Assembly (NCBI GenBank): GCA_041390825.1
Contig: JAWKPF010000007.1
Span: 139,545-203,544, forward strand
Length of the DNA: 64,000 nucleotides
Reading direction: 5' to 3'
Source of the DNA: Thermomicrobiales bacterium
GTDB taxonomy: Bacteria; Chloroflexota; Chloroflexia; Thermomicrobiales; UBA6265
Shown here in pieces: positions 45,019-53,851 of this stretch (position 1 is the stretch's first letter; every line of letters begins with the position of its first letter). A model generated the notes under the pieces. The model saw only the letters and a list, made by a program, of their open reading frames with translations, ran no database searches and was not told where the DNA came from. The translations under genes were made by a program, and so were the position numbers.

Positions 45019-45516
45019 TCAGGAACCGGTTCGCACCCGACGATCCTTTTCCAGGACCAGCTCGCGTAGTTGGTCCTGGAACGTTTCCATCCTCCGGAGC
45101 AGTTCCGGATCGCCTGCTCCGAGGATGCGCACCGCCAGCAAACCCGCGTTGCGCGCATTGTCCACAGCAACCGTCGCGACGGGAATGCCCGCGGGCATTT
45201 GCACGATCGACATCAGCGCGTCGAGTCCCTGCAACTTGGTGATACCGACCGGCACGCCGATGACCGGCAGCGGAGTGACCGACGCGACCATCCCAGGGAG
45301 ATGCGCTGCCCCGCCAGCCCCGGCAATGATGACCTTCAAGCCCCGTCCGGCGGCCGCTTTGCCATAGCCGATCATCTCTTCTGGTGTGCGATGGGCCGAG
45401 ATGATGCGCACCTCGTGCTGCACGCCGAACTCAGTCAAAGCGTCAGCCGCTGCCTGCATCACCGGCAAGTCGGAATCGCTTCCCATGATGACCCCAACCA
45501 GAGGCGCCTCAGACAT
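45019..45516 (-). CDS. purE: N5-carboxyaminoimidazole ribonucleotide mutase
   Basis: Converts N5-CAIR to CAIR in purine synthesis. The 165 residues show GVIMGSDSDLPVM, the SAHRTPE substrate loop, IIAGAGGAAHLPGM and the terminal ARNAGLLAVRIL. ATG 45516 is chosen over ATG 45531 because GGAG (inside the purK end) lies 9 bases upstream. It overlaps the purK stop by 8 bases, so the two are translated together. Confidence 0.95.
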   Translation of the reverse strand: MSEAPLVGVIMGSDSDLPVMQAAADALTEFGVQHEVRIISAHRTPEEMIGYGKAAAGRGLKVIIAGAGGAAHLPGMVASVTPLPVIGVPVGITKLQGLDALMSIVQMPAGIPVATVAVDNARNAGLLAVRILGAGDPELLRRMETFQDQLRELVLEKDRRVRTGS

Positions 45517-46660
45517 CGTCGCGTTCTCCATTCATGATGGCGGCCGCTCGCCGCGCCAAGGCACGGGTTGCATCAAGTTCTTCACCTAACACCGTCAGGT
45601 GCCCAATCTTGCGGCCTGGGCGAGCTTCCTTGCCATAGAGGTGCAGATGCACGCCGCCAAGAGCAAGCGCCGCTCGCATCTGATCGGCCTCCGGTCCTCC
45701 GTTTCGTCCACCCACGATGTTTTCGGTGACGGCCCACGGCGCGGTACGTCGGGTACTCCCAAGCGGCAGGTCCAGAACCGAACGAAGATGCTGCTCGAAC
45801 TGCGAGGTGACCGCGCCTTCGATCGAAAAGTGACCGGAGTTGTGCGGCCTCGTCGCAATCTCGTTGATCAGCAGCTTGCCGTCGGTCTGGAAAAACTCGA
45901 CTGCCAACAAACCGACCACATCACAATCGGCCGCGATCGCCTCCACAATCCGCTGGGCTTCGGCATGCAAATCATCCGATTTCGGCGCTGGAGCGATCAG
46001 CTCACGCAGCATTCCATCGACCTGCACGGTCTCGACCAGTGGATAGGTGCGCGTTTCCCCAGACGGGCGGCGGGCGACCTGCATTGCGAGCTCGCGCTCC
46101 AGCGGGACCCGCTCTTCCAGAATTGGCGTGATGCCTCGATTCTCCAGCTCATCGAGCAGCGACTCGAGCGCGGGCAGGTCTTCCACGGTCCAGACGCCGC
46201 GCCCGTCGTAACCGCCCCGATCTGCTTTCACGACAAGCGGCATGCCAACACGGGCGACAAAATCCGCGACATGGCTGCGATCGACGACCGCCAGGAACGT
46301 CGGCACTGGCAACCCGAGGGCCCGAAACCGCTCGCGTTGCATGCGCTTCGATTGAGAGAGGCGCATCACCGAGGAGGACGGTCGCACCGTGTGACCCCTG
46401 CCTTCCAACCGTTCGAGCAGATCGGTATCGACCAGCTCGTGATCGAAAGTGAGGACGTCGCAATGGACGGCAAACGCTTCGACCGTGGTTGGATCGTCAG
46501 GATCGCCGATGGTGACATCGGGAATCACTTGCGCGGCGCCATCATCCGTGCGACTTGCCAGGACAGCCAACCGCACATCGAGCGCAATCGCCGCGGCCGC
46601 GCTCATGCGCGCCAGTTGACCAGCCCCGATGAATCCGATATCTGCTCGATCGCTCCGCAC
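45509..46660 (-). CDS. purK: N5-carboxyaminoimidazole ribonucleotide synthase
   Basis: ATP-grasp enzyme that carboxylates AIR to N5-CAIR with bicarbonate. It has IGFIGAGQLARMSAAAA, SQSKRMQRERFRALGLPVP, PLVVKADRGGYDGRGV and the metal-binding INEIATRPHNSGHFS with the following EGAVTSQFEQHLRSV. With GTG 46660 (GGAGGG site 5 bases upstream) it has 383 residues. A TTG-type start 27 bases earlier is less likely. It is the first gene of the purK-purE pair. Confidence 0.94.
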   Translation of the reverse strand: MRSDRADIGFIGAGQLARMSAAAAIALDVRLAVLASRTDDGAAQVIPDVTIGDPDDPTTVEAFAVHCDVLTFDHELVDTDLLERLEGRGHTVRPSSSVMRLSQSKRMQRERFRALGLPVPTFLAVVDRSHVADFVARVGMPLVVKADRGGYDGRGVWTVEDLPALESLLDELENRGITPILEERVPLERELAMQVARRPSGETRTYPLVETVQVDGMLRELIAPAPKSDDLHAEAQRIVEAIAADCDVVGLLAVEFFQTDGKLLINEIATRPHNSGHFSIEGAVTSQFEQHLRSVLDLPLGSTRRTAPWAVTENIVGGRNGGPEADQMRAALALGGVHLHLYGKEARPGRKIGHLTVLGEELDATRALARRAAAIMNGERDDV

Positions 46661-46784
46661 CGATCCCTCCGTGTTCGAGTGGAGCATACCAGCGCCACGT
46701 ATGGTCCTTGGCCGCGCGAATCTGTCATTCTTAGGGGAAGTCGGGCTTCCATCCCAATCATTCGAAGCTCACCATGGGTAGTCG

Positions 46785-48824
46785 ATGAATCGAAACATCA
46801 ATTCCACCGTTGGCGAAGCCGATTTCGAGGCATATGACGATTTCGCGGCAGAGGATGCCGCCGGGGAGTTCGAGCTCACCTGCCCCAGCTGTGACCATCT
46901 CCTGAGCGCCGACTCCCTGTACGAGCGCTTTCGTGTCTGCCCGGGATGCCACCGGCACTTCTGGTTGCCAGCCCGGGAACGGGTCGATCTCGTCGCAGAT
47001 CCCGGATCGTTCCGGGAAACCAACGCCGAGGTCGTCTCTCTCGAGCCGCTGACATTCCGGGACGCCTGGCCGAGCACCCGCCAGCCATCGTCCCAGATCT
47101 CCGCTGGGGAGAATGTGGTGACTGGAGCCGTCACGATTGGCGGCCGGGAGGCGGTCCTGGTTGTCGTCGATATGGCGATGACACCCGGTTCGATCGGTAT
47201 CGTCACCGGTGAGAAGATCTGCCTCGCGATGGAAGACGCGGCCAACCGGCGGGTGCCGCTGATTGCGATCGCATCTGGCGGCGTGCAAACCGATAACGAG
47301 AGCATTCTGACCTTCGCCCAGAAGGTACGCATTGCCTCCGTGGTAGGTCGCCTGCAGCGCAACGGGGTCCCATTCATCTCCGTCCTCGCACACCCGACCA
47401 CCGGAGCGTTCTTCACGGGACTTGGCAATCACGGCAATCTGGTCTTCGCGGAACCGGCGGCCCAGCTCGGGCTTGGTCCCGCCCGCACCAGAGGCTTGAT
47501 CGACCTTGGCACCGCGAGCAGCGAAGAGATGCTTGCCGCGGGAATGATCGACGGAATCGTCGAGCGAACTGCCCTGCGCGAGCGCTTGGTGACGGTGCTC
47601 GATGTGCTGACCTCTCGCGGCTCACCACGGTCCAGCGCTTCGCCGGTTTGGACTTCGATTCCTCCAGGACGCGGCAGCGACGATGCCGCCATTGCCCGCA
47701 ATCCTGGCCGCCCAACCCCGAGCGACTACTTCGAACGGCTCCGATCCAGCCTGATCGAAATCCACGGCGATCGCACCGGAGTCTCGGATCCCAACCTCAT
47801 TGCGGGCATTGGACAGATCGAGGGCGTGACTGTTGGATTGATCGGCGTGCGAAGGGGAACCCTGAGCGCCGCCGGATTCCGCACCGTGGTTCGCCTCTAT
47901 CGCCTCGCCGGGCAACTCGAGTTCCCAATCGTGACATTGATCGACTCACCGGGATTGCCGCAGGTTTCGGCAATCGAGGGGGCCGCGCTGTCCAATTCGA
48001 TTAGCCAGGCAATGCGGGTTGCAGTATCGATCCCCGTTCCCATGGTCGCCATCGTCACCGGTGTAGCCGCCGGTCCCGGAGCCATGGCGCTGACGATTGC
48101 CGACCGGGTCTACATGCTCGAACATGCCCTCTACTCGACTGCTGGACTCGATCGCCCGGCCCATCCCGGATTGGCTTCGACCGCGCAGTCGGGTTTCTGG
48201 GGAGCCAGAGAGTGCTTGCGGCTCGGAATCGTCGATGGCGTGATTCCTGAGCCTTCCAGCGACGCTCGATCGGATCCCGATGGAGCGGCACAACAACTGA
48301 GGCTCACCATCATCCATGCGTTGGCGGAACTCAACGGTATTGGCCAACGACGCCTGCTCGATGAGCGCAATCGCAAGCTTCGGCACCTGGGCCTCGCCAC
48401 CCCGGCCGGACGAGAGGCGCTCAGTATCGAAATTGCCCAGTTGCACGAAATTCAGCAGTCGCTTGGACGCTCGATCGAAGAACTGCGCGGACGTCTCGAG
48501 CACCACCAACTCGGTCTGCCGAACTTGCCGTCACTTCCGCAGGTGGACCTGTCGTCACTTCCAGCCCGTCCAACGCTGCCGCAGATGGATCTGTCGTCGC
48601 TGCCGGCGCGTCCGACGCTGCCGCAGGTAGATCTCTCGGTCTTGCCAACCCGCCCGTCTCTGCCCACGGTCCGTCGTCTGGGCAAGTCCCGTTCTGACAT
48701 GAGCCATCTCGCAGAGCGATTCGCGGCAACTCGCCGTGGGTTCGCCGAACGAGTCCAGGACGTGCGCGCGACACTGGAGACACCCGACCAATCCGATTCG
48801 CAGGAGTCTGAACCGAATGAGTGA
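46785..48824 (+). CDS. Fused acetyl-CoA carboxylase carboxyltransferase (AccD-AccA) with C-terminal repeats
   Basis: Carries the beta and alpha carboxyltransferase subunits in one chain of 679 residues, transferring CO2 from biotin to acetyl-CoA. A four-Cys zinc finger is at C33, C36, C52 and C55, followed by the AccD crotonase-fold domain (to about 285) with GAFFTGLGNHG. The AccA domain (about 300-550) starts PTPSDYFERLRSSLIEIHGDR and has TLIDSPGLPQ and GVAAGPGAMAL. After a helical stretch there are three 14-residue repeats and a basic tail, not usual for the family. Fusions of this kind occur in Chloroflexi and some others. accB and accC are not in the window. Confidence 0.9.
   Translation: MNRNINSTVGEADFEAYDDFAAEDAAGEFELTCPSCDHLLSADSLYERFRVCPGCHRHFWLPARERVDLVADPGSFRETNAEVVSLEPLTFRDAWPSTRQPSSQISAGENVVTGAVTIGGREAVLVVVDMAMTPGSIGIVTGEKICLAMEDAANRRVPLIAIASGGVQTDNESILTFAQKVRIASVVGRLQRNGVPFISVLAHPTTGAFFTGLGNHGNLVFAEPAAQLGLGPARTRGLIDLGTASSEEMLAAGMIDGIVERTALRERLVTVLDVLTSRGSPRSSASPVWTSIPPGRGSDDAAIARNPGRPTPSDYFERLRSSLIEIHGDRTGVSDPNLIAGIGQIEGVTVGLIGVRRGTLSAAGFRTVVRLYRLAGQLEFPIVTLIDSPGLPQVSAIEGAALSNSISQAMRVAVSIPVPMVAIVTGVAAGPGAMALTIADRVYMLEHALYSTAGLDRPAHPGLASTAQSGFWGARECLRLGIVDGVIPEPSSDARSDPDGAAQQLRLTIIHALAELNGIGQRRLLDERNRKLRHLGLATPAGREALSIEIAQLHEIQQSLGRSIEELRGRLEHHQLGLPNLPSLPQVDLSSLPARPTLPQMDLSSLPARPTLPQVDLSVLPTRPSLPTVRRLGKSRSDMSHLAERFAATRRGFAERVQDVRATLETPDQSDSQESEPNE
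48531..48656 (+). repeat. Three tandem 42-bp repeats inside the carboxyltransferase gene
   Basis: Units at 48531-48572, 48573-48614 and 48615-48656 encode SLPQVDLSSLPARP, TLPQMDLSSLPARP and TLPQVDLSVLPTRP. A partial fourth unit (SLPTVR) follows. The copies differ mostly at third codon positions, so the peptide rather than the DNA seems to be conserved. Confidence 0.9.
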
Positions 48825-49935
48825 TGTCGTTCTCGCCCAAATCGGCTTGGGACTCATTGGCCGCACGGTCGTCGAACAGATCTCCGCGCAACGCGACCGC
48901 TGGCAGCGTGACTATGGGCTGCGGGTCGTCATTCGCGCGCTCATCGACTCGACTGGCGGCATTGCCTCGGACACGAGCGGCGGCTTCTCCAACGATGACC
49001 TTGCAGCCGTGCTCGATCACCGCTCATCCGGGGGGCGGATTTCCACCTTGCCGGAGTCGTTCGGTTGGTCGAAACGCACGGCCTCGGAGGCCCTCACGCT
49101 CACGCAACCGTTCGGACCTGTCATCGCCATCGACACTGCCGCGGGAAGCAAGACCGCGGAACTCCTGGCCATGAATCTCACCAATGGCGGAGGAGCGGTG
49201 CTGTCGAACAAGGCGCCCATGGCCTTGCCTGCATCCGACCCAATGGCCGCGCTGCTTTGGTCCGAGTCCGGGTTTCGGGGACGCACACGCTATGAGACCA
49301 CGTGCGGAGCGGGTTTGCCGGTCATTTCTACGTTGCGTTCGCTGATCGCTTCCGGAGACGAGGTGACGCAAGTCGTCGGCGCGTTGTCCGGCACGTTGGG
49401 CGCGATCTTCGCCGATCTCGATCAGGACAAGCCGTTCTCGCAGGCGGTCGTGGACGCCAAGGCGGCGGGATTCACCGAACCGGACCCGCGAGACGATCTG
49501 AGCGGGTTGGACGTAGCGCGGAAGGCGCTGATTCTTGCACGCACAATCGGCATCCCGGTCGAGCTCGACCAGATCCAGATCGAGAGCCTGGTGCCGGAGG
49601 CGCTGCGTGACGGCAGCGTCGATGATTTCATGGTGGGCATATCGCGTGTCGACAAGGAGATTGCAGAGCGCGCAGCGGCGGCGCGCGCCAACGGCGCTCG
49701 TTTGAAATACGTCGCGACCGTTGCTGCAGGTGAGCCGATTTCCGTTGGAATGCGGGAGATTCCGCTCGATACCGTTCTCGGATCGCTGACTGGTCCTGAG
49801 AACATCATCACGATCCGCTCGAAGCGTTATGCTGCCAATCCGATCAACATTACCGGTCCAGGCGCCGGCGCGGCGGTGACCGCGGCCGGCGTGGTGGCGG
49901 ACATGCTCGATCTCGCGACAACCTTGGGTGAATGA
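48817..49935 (+). CDS. hom: Homoserine dehydrogenase
   Basis: Reduces aspartate semialdehyde to homoserine with NAD(P)H. It has the N-terminal LAQIGLGLIGRTVVEQI dinucleotide loop, SNKAPMALP near residue 128, YETTCGAGLPVISTLRSL, the catalytic region GFTEPDPRDDLSGLDVARKALILAR, and ITGPGAGAAVTAAGVVADML at the end. This resembles the C-terminal half of ThrA/MetL and the plant/yeast type without an ACT domain. ATG 48817 overlaps the accDA stop by 8 bases with AGGAG upstream. The methyltransferase follows after 6 bases. Confidence 0.92.
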   Translation: MSDVVLAQIGLGLIGRTVVEQISAQRDRWQRDYGLRVVIRALIDSTGGIASDTSGGFSNDDLAAVLDHRSSGGRISTLPESFGWSKRTASEALTLTQPFGPVIAIDTAAGSKTAELLAMNLTNGGGAVLSNKAPMALPASDPMAALLWSESGFRGRTRYETTCGAGLPVISTLRSLIASGDEVTQVVGALSGTLGAIFADLDQDKPFSQAVVDAKAAGFTEPDPRDDLSGLDVARKALILARTIGIPVELDQIQIESLVPEALRDGSVDDFMVGISRVDKEIAERAAAARANGARLKYVATVAAGEPISVGMREIPLDTVLGSLTGPENIITIRSKRYAANPINITGPGAGAAVTAAGVVADMLDLATTLGE

Positions 49936-49941
49936 GGAACG

Positions 49942-50688
49942 ATGACTGCCAAGAACGCCAACCGATCGCTCGAACAGATCCTCGCCCAGCTTTCTCCTGA
50001 CGACTACTATCAGTCTCCGGGTGGCCGGCGAACCCTGATCGCCTACGCCCTCATCGCAGGCATCCCGCAGGGCGCCAGGGTGCTCGATGTGCAATGCGGC
50101 ATCGGGTCGTCTGCCGTAGACATCGCCGAGGCCTTCGGCGCAACAGTGTATGGATTCGACGACTATCCCGCCTATCTCGCGTTCGGGCGCCAGCTCGCGA
50201 ACACCCGGGGACTAGCAAAGCAGATCGACTTCCAGGCCGTCTCGGGTGAAAAAGCGGTTCAGTCCTATCCCGAAGGAGATTTCGATCTGGTGTTAGGGCT
50301 GGGCGGAGGCCTGAGCGACACCATTCCTGGCGGGTTCGCGGGCGGATTGGCGGCCGCTCATCGTTGGCTCAAGGCAAAAGGCGTCATCATCACCGGCGAC
50401 CTGATTGCCCCGGGAAAGCCCTCAGATTTGATGAAGATGGTTTTCGGGCAAAAGCTGCATGCGGAGGACGACTATCTCGCGGCGATCGATGCCGCCGGAT
50501 TCGATGTGATCTATGCTGGGCGCTCGACGACCCGCGACTGGGACAATGTCGCCGCCACTATGGACCGGCTCCGCGCCCGATCCCTCGATCTCGGCCCTGA
50601 GGATGAACGACTGCGGCAGCAGCTCACCGAGGCAGCGCGCACGCATCCCGAGGTGGCGTTCCTCAACGTAGTCGCACGAAAGCGCTAG
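49942..50688 (+). CDS. SAM-dependent methyltransferase
   Basis: Class I Rossmann-fold methyltransferase of 248 residues. Motif I is VLDVQCGIGSSAVDIA, followed by YGFDDYPAYLAFGR, motif IV FDLVLGLGGGL, and a post-motif RWLKAKGVIITGD. The substrate is not evident; the family is nearest to small-molecule and ubiquinone-type methyltransferases. It begins 6 bases after homoserine dehydrogenase, so it probably shares that operon. Confidence 0.85.
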   Translation: MTAKNANRSLEQILAQLSPDDYYQSPGGRRTLIAYALIAGIPQGARVLDVQCGIGSSAVDIAEAFGATVYGFDDYPAYLAFGRQLANTRGLAKQIDFQAVSGEKAVQSYPEGDFDLVLGLGGGLSDTIPGGFAGGLAAAHRWLKAKGVIITGDLIAPGKPSDLMKMVFGQKLHAEDDYLAAIDAAGFDVIYAGRSTTRDWDNVAATMDRLRARSLDLGPEDERLRQQLTEAARTHPEVAFLNVVARKR

Positions 50689-50748
50689 GCGAAAAGACGG
50701 TCTTCACGGGCTGCGAGAGACACCTCCGCCCGGATCCGTCTCACCTCG

Positions 50749-51504
50749 ATGTCACCGATGCAACAGCACGGTCCCCACAATCTCGAGATCGAAGAGGCCG
50801 CGCTCCGGGCATGGCCCGCCGAGCAGCAACTGTTGTTCGACGGCTGGGTCGCGCGTCTCTCAGATGGCTACACCAAGCGCGCCAACTCGGCATTGCTGCT
50901 CTATCCTCAACCAGAGAGTGACCATCTCGCCACCGTCGCGCGAATCGAGCAGCTCTATCGTTCTTTGCAGCTGCCCGTGATCTTCCGCCTGCTGTCATTC
51001 ACGACTCCGCCCGATCTCGATTCCTGGCTGGAAAACCGAGGCTATCGTGAGGCGGACCGCACCCTGGTCATGACCCATGTGATTGCCGAATCAGCACAGT
51101 TCGATGACGATGTGAGCGTGCTCGATCTGGACGAAGGGATCGAAGCGCATGCGCGCATGAACAACCTCTCCGCCGCCATTCTGCCGAGTCACCGGCGAAT
51201 CCTGGAGCGCATACCGACGGGACTGACGTTCTTTGGGCTGCACGAGAAGGAAACACTCGTCGCGTGCGGGTTGTCGGTCACTGACGGCGGGCTGGTCGGC
51301 CTTTTCGGTATCGTCACCGATCCGAATTACAGGCGCAGGGGTCATGCCGCCAGGTTGGTCCGCGGCATGCTGGCCCAGGGAGTCCAGGACGGGGCGTCGA
51401 CCGCCTATCTCCAGGTGGTCATGAGCAACACCCCAGCGATTGCGCTCTACGAATCGCTCGGGTTTCGAGAGGCATATCGGTACGCCTATCGCATCCGCGA
51501 CTGA
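50749..51504 (+). CDS. GNAT-family N-acetyltransferase
   Basis: A 251-residue acyltransferase. The N-terminal 140 residues resemble the divergent GNAT-like half of two-domain proteins (AWPAEQQLLFDGWVARLSDGYTKRANS). The C-terminal domain has the acetyl-CoA loop VTDPNYRRRGHAARLVRGML and the end NTPAIALYESLGF. The acceptor is unknown. ATG 50749 or 50758 may be the start. Its end overlaps the convergent DJ-1/PfpI gene by 19 bases. Confidence 0.87.
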   Translation: MSPMQQHGPHNLEIEEAALRAWPAEQQLLFDGWVARLSDGYTKRANSALLLYPQPESDHLATVARIEQLYRSLQLPVIFRLLSFTTPPDLDSWLENRGYREADRTLVMTHVIAESAQFDDDVSVLDLDEGIEAHARMNNLSAAILPSHRRILERIPTGLTFFGLHEKETLVACGLSVTDGGLVGLFGIVTDPNYRRRGHAARLVRGMLAQGVQDGASTAYLQVVMSNTPAIALYESLGFREAYRYAYRIRD

Positions 51505-52103
51505 TCGGCTGGAGCCATACGGATCCAGTCGTATTCCATGCCTCGCGCAGTCTCTTCGGCAACGGCCCGGCCGTGCAGTCGCTCGACCATGGCGAGCGCC
51601 ATGTCGATTCCAGCGCTGACACCGGCGCAGGTCACGACATGTCCGTTGTCGATGACGCGTTGCTGGTTATCGAGAAGCAGATTTGGGAAGTGCGAGCGTA
51701 GCTCATCGAACGCTTCCCAGTGCGTGGTGACTGGCATTCCATCCAGGAGTCCCGCTTTCGCTAACAGCAACGCTCCGGTGCAAACGCTGGTGGTGATTTC
51801 GCTGGTCTGGTTCTGCTCTTGAATCCACCTGATCAGCCTGGGGTTGTCGAGTTCGGTCCTGGTTCCGAACCCTCCCGGCACCACGATCAGGTCGAACCGC
51901 GGTGAATCCGCAAAGCTGACGTGCGGCTTGACCAACAGACCGCCTCGGCAGGTGACGATATCGGTCGTCTCGCCAACCACCGAGACCGCAAAGAGGCGGT
52001 TCCCATCGCCGCCAGCCGAGGCGAAGACCTCGAATGGTCCGCAAAAGTCGAGCACCTCGACCTCGGGAAAGACCAGGATTCCTACCGTCCGCGGGTTCAC
52101 CAT
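51486..52103 (-). CDS. DJ-1/PfpI family protein (isonitrile-hydratase-like)
   Basis: A 205-residue DJ-1/PfpI-fold protein. The start GILVFPEVEVLDFCGPFEVF and the nucleophile elbow TTSVCTGALLLAKAGLLDG with Cys are typical of the isonitrile hydratase/GlxA-N-terminal subgroup. There is no AraC helix-turn-helix domain. Reported activities in this subgroup vary, so the substrate stays open. The 379-base gap upstream of its start holds the promoter and leader of the YugP copy 2 gene on the other strand. Confidence 0.87.
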   Translation of the reverse strand: MVNPRTVGILVFPEVEVLDFCGPFEVFASAGGDGNRLFAVSVVGETTDIVTCRGGLLVKPHVSFADSPRFDLIVVPGGFGTRTELDNPRLIRWIQEQNQTSEITTSVCTGALLLAKAGLLDGMPVTTHWEAFDELRSHFPNLLLDNQQRVIDNGHVVTCAGVSAGIDMALAMVERLHGRAVAEETARGMEYDWIRMAPADQSRMR

Positions 52104-52168
52104 CTGATCGAGTCTCCAGGTTTCACGGGGGCAATCAAGCCATGCCGCGAAATGCTACTGCCTGAACC

Positions 52169-52198
52169 TTGACACGCACCGTATCAATTCTGTAGGAT
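52169..52198 (+). promoter_or_regulatory. Sigma-70-type promoter for YugP copy 2
   Basis: A perfect TTGACA (52169-52174) is followed after 18 bases by TAGGAT (52193-52198). Transcription would start near 52205, leaving a leader of about 280 bases before ATG 52483. Confidence 0.6.
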
Positions 52199-52204
52199 TT
52201 CGAC

Positions 52205-52330
52205 TATTCAGGGGGAGTAACCCCCGACCTGGTTCTCCAGGTTGGTTTCATGGTCGTCATTACGGACGCGCTCGCGTTCCCGGCCATGAAGGCGAGCACT
52301 CGCTCGCACGGCGTAAGACCCTGGCCGTTC
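52205..52330 (+). promoter_or_regulatory. Structured leader, possible yybP-ykoY-like (Mn2+) riboswitch
   Basis: The leader begins about ten bases before GGGGGAGTAACCCCC (52211-52225), followed by an ACCTGG-TTCT-CCAGGT hairpin (52227-52242) and GTCGTCATTACGGAC (52253-52267). The GGGGAGTA box near the transcript start and the later CATTAC box resemble the yybP-ykoY manganese aptamer. I could not fold a convincing outer P1 stem, so this is tentative. The rest of the leader, to 52482, shows no gene. Confidence 0.28.
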
Positions 52331-52482
52331 CATCGTTTGGATGGAAGCGGCTGGGATGCACATCTCACGCTACCAGCCGCAAGAGGAGAGCGAGCTTCAG
52401 CGAATCGAAACACCGCGCAGGGTTCCCGGCCGGTTCCGGTATTCAGGCGACGAGTTTCCGCACGAGCTCCAGAGAGGAATTC

Positions 52483-53187
52483 ATGTTCTTCGATCCGATG
52501 TATTTGATCTTCATGCTCCCTGGATTCATCCTGGCCTTTTGGGCGCAGGCAAAGGTCAAGGGCGCGTACGAGAAGTATTCCAAGGTGCCGAATATGGCTG
52601 GCCTGACTGGCGCACAGGCGGCTCGCCGCATTCTCGACACCGAAGGGTTGCAGGCTGTGCCGGTGGAAGTCACCAAGGGCGTCCTGAGCGACCACTATGA
52701 CCCACGACATCGGAAGCTCGTGCTTTCCGAAGGCGTGTACGGGAGCACCTCGGTTGCGGCTGTGGCGATTGCCGCGCACGAAGCCGGCCACGCGATTCAG
52801 CATCAGCAGGGGTATGCGCCGTTGAAGGCGCGCACCGCGATCGTGCCGGCAGTATCGATCGGGTCCAACCTCGGCTTCTTCGTCCTGATTGCCGGGGTGA
52901 TGCTCGGCAGCCTGACAATGGGCTGGATCGGCGCAGCCCTCTTCGGCCTGGCCACGCTCTTCGCGCTGATTACGCTGCCGGTCGAGTTCGACGCATCACG
53001 CCGCGCCAAACTTGCCCTGGTGCAGTCCGGTATCGTCGATGGCGGCGTGGCCGGAGGTCAGGAGAGCAAAGGCGTGGATTCGGTTCTCGGCGCGGCGGCA
53101 TGGACCTATGTTGCCGGGTTCCTCGCCTCGCTTCTCTCGCTGCTCTATTGGGTCATGCTGTTGACCGGCATGTCTCGCGACGAATAG
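52483..53187 (+). CDS. Membrane zinc metallopeptidase, YugP family (copy 2)
   Basis: A 234-residue paralogue of the protein at 37963. It shares MFFDPMYLIFMLPGFILAFWAQ, the GLTGAQAARRILD loop, the zinc motif AAHEAGHAIQ, and LPVEFDASRRAKL. A Gly-rich loop (VDGGVAGGQESKG) near residue 195 is an insertion relative to copy 1. GAGAGGAAT precedes ATG 52483. Unlike copy 1 it has a long leader behind a strong promoter, so the two copies are probably controlled differently. Confidence 0.88.
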   Translation: MFFDPMYLIFMLPGFILAFWAQAKVKGAYEKYSKVPNMAGLTGAQAARRILDTEGLQAVPVEVTKGVLSDHYDPRHRKLVLSEGVYGSTSVAAVAIAAHEAGHAIQHQQGYAPLKARTAIVPAVSIGSNLGFFVLIAGVMLGSLTMGWIGAALFGLATLFALITLPVEFDASRRAKLALVQSGIVDGGVAGGQESKGVDSVLGAAAWTYVAGFLASLLSLLYWVMLLTGMSRDE

Positions 53188-53191
53188 CGGG

Positions 53192-53253
53192 GTTCGCGCT
53201 GGCGAACACGCATGCCTGGAGGAAGCGCTCGGATAGCAATGTCCGGGCGCTTC
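53192..53253. terminator. Two hairpins between convergent genes
   Basis: GTTCGC/GCGAAC (53192-53197 with 53202-53207) is followed by a longer stem, 53222-53233 with 53242-53253, of 12 pairs including one G-U. Then comes GTTT. They lie between the YugP gene and the convergent deoxyribosyltransferase gene and can serve both. Confidence 0.55.
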
Positions 53254-53255
53254 GT

Positions 53256-53753
53256 TTACCCGGTGGTGCTCGATTCGCGTGCTGCCGCGACCTCGACGAG
53301 GCGATCCAACGCTTCGTTCTCATAGAGATAGACACCCAGCGATTGCTGAAATCCGCCGATCACCAGCGCGTTCGCGTTGCCCGCCTGGTTGTCGACACCA
53401 TGCTTGTCCGGGTGTGGCGGCGACTTGAACCGCATATCGCTGGCAAGCCCAACGATTCCCCAGTAGCGGCTCGGATCGACGTATTTGCTGAGACAGTCGA
53501 AGTATCCGGCCTCCCAGTTCGTTCCTGAGTCCTCGCTGAGCTGGCACAGAACGACATTGCTGTTTTCGAGTTCGGCGATATCCCACTCGTAGATCATGCG
53601 GGCGGTGATCTCCGGACGCTCCTTGTTGTTGATTGGCTCGCTCTCGTTCGGACAGTAGACATCGAACCCCAGCGCCCGCACCTTCGCCGCCAACCGAAGG
53701 TTATACTCCTGATCCGCCAGCGAAAACATCGGCCCGCTCAAATACACCCGCAT
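53256..53753 (-). CDS. Nucleoside 2-deoxyribosyltransferase family protein
   Basis: A 165-residue protein with the family start MRVYLSGPMFSLADQEYN, then GFDVYCPNESE, the DIAELENSNVVLCQL segment with the conserved Asp, and GTNWEAGYF with the likely catalytic Glu. The family exchanges bases between deoxynucleosides or hydrolyses them. ATG 53753 is chosen because GAGGAGG lies 7 bases upstream. An earlier ATG at 53780 has no site. Confidence 0.85.
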   Translation of the reverse strand: MRVYLSGPMFSLADQEYNLRLAAKVRALGFDVYCPNESEPINNKERPEITARMIYEWDIAELENSNVVLCQLSEDSGTNWEAGYFDCLSKYVDPSRYWGIVGLASDMRFKSPPHPDKHGVDNQAGNANALVIGGFQQSLGVYLYENEALDRLVEVAAARESSTTG

Positions 53754-53851
53754 GCCGCGACCTCCTCGTGAGTGTTCCATTCTAGCGGCCAAGGGCGACT
53801 GGTTTGGTACACTCGCCGCAATCGATCATTACCGGAGAAGAGGCTCAGTCG

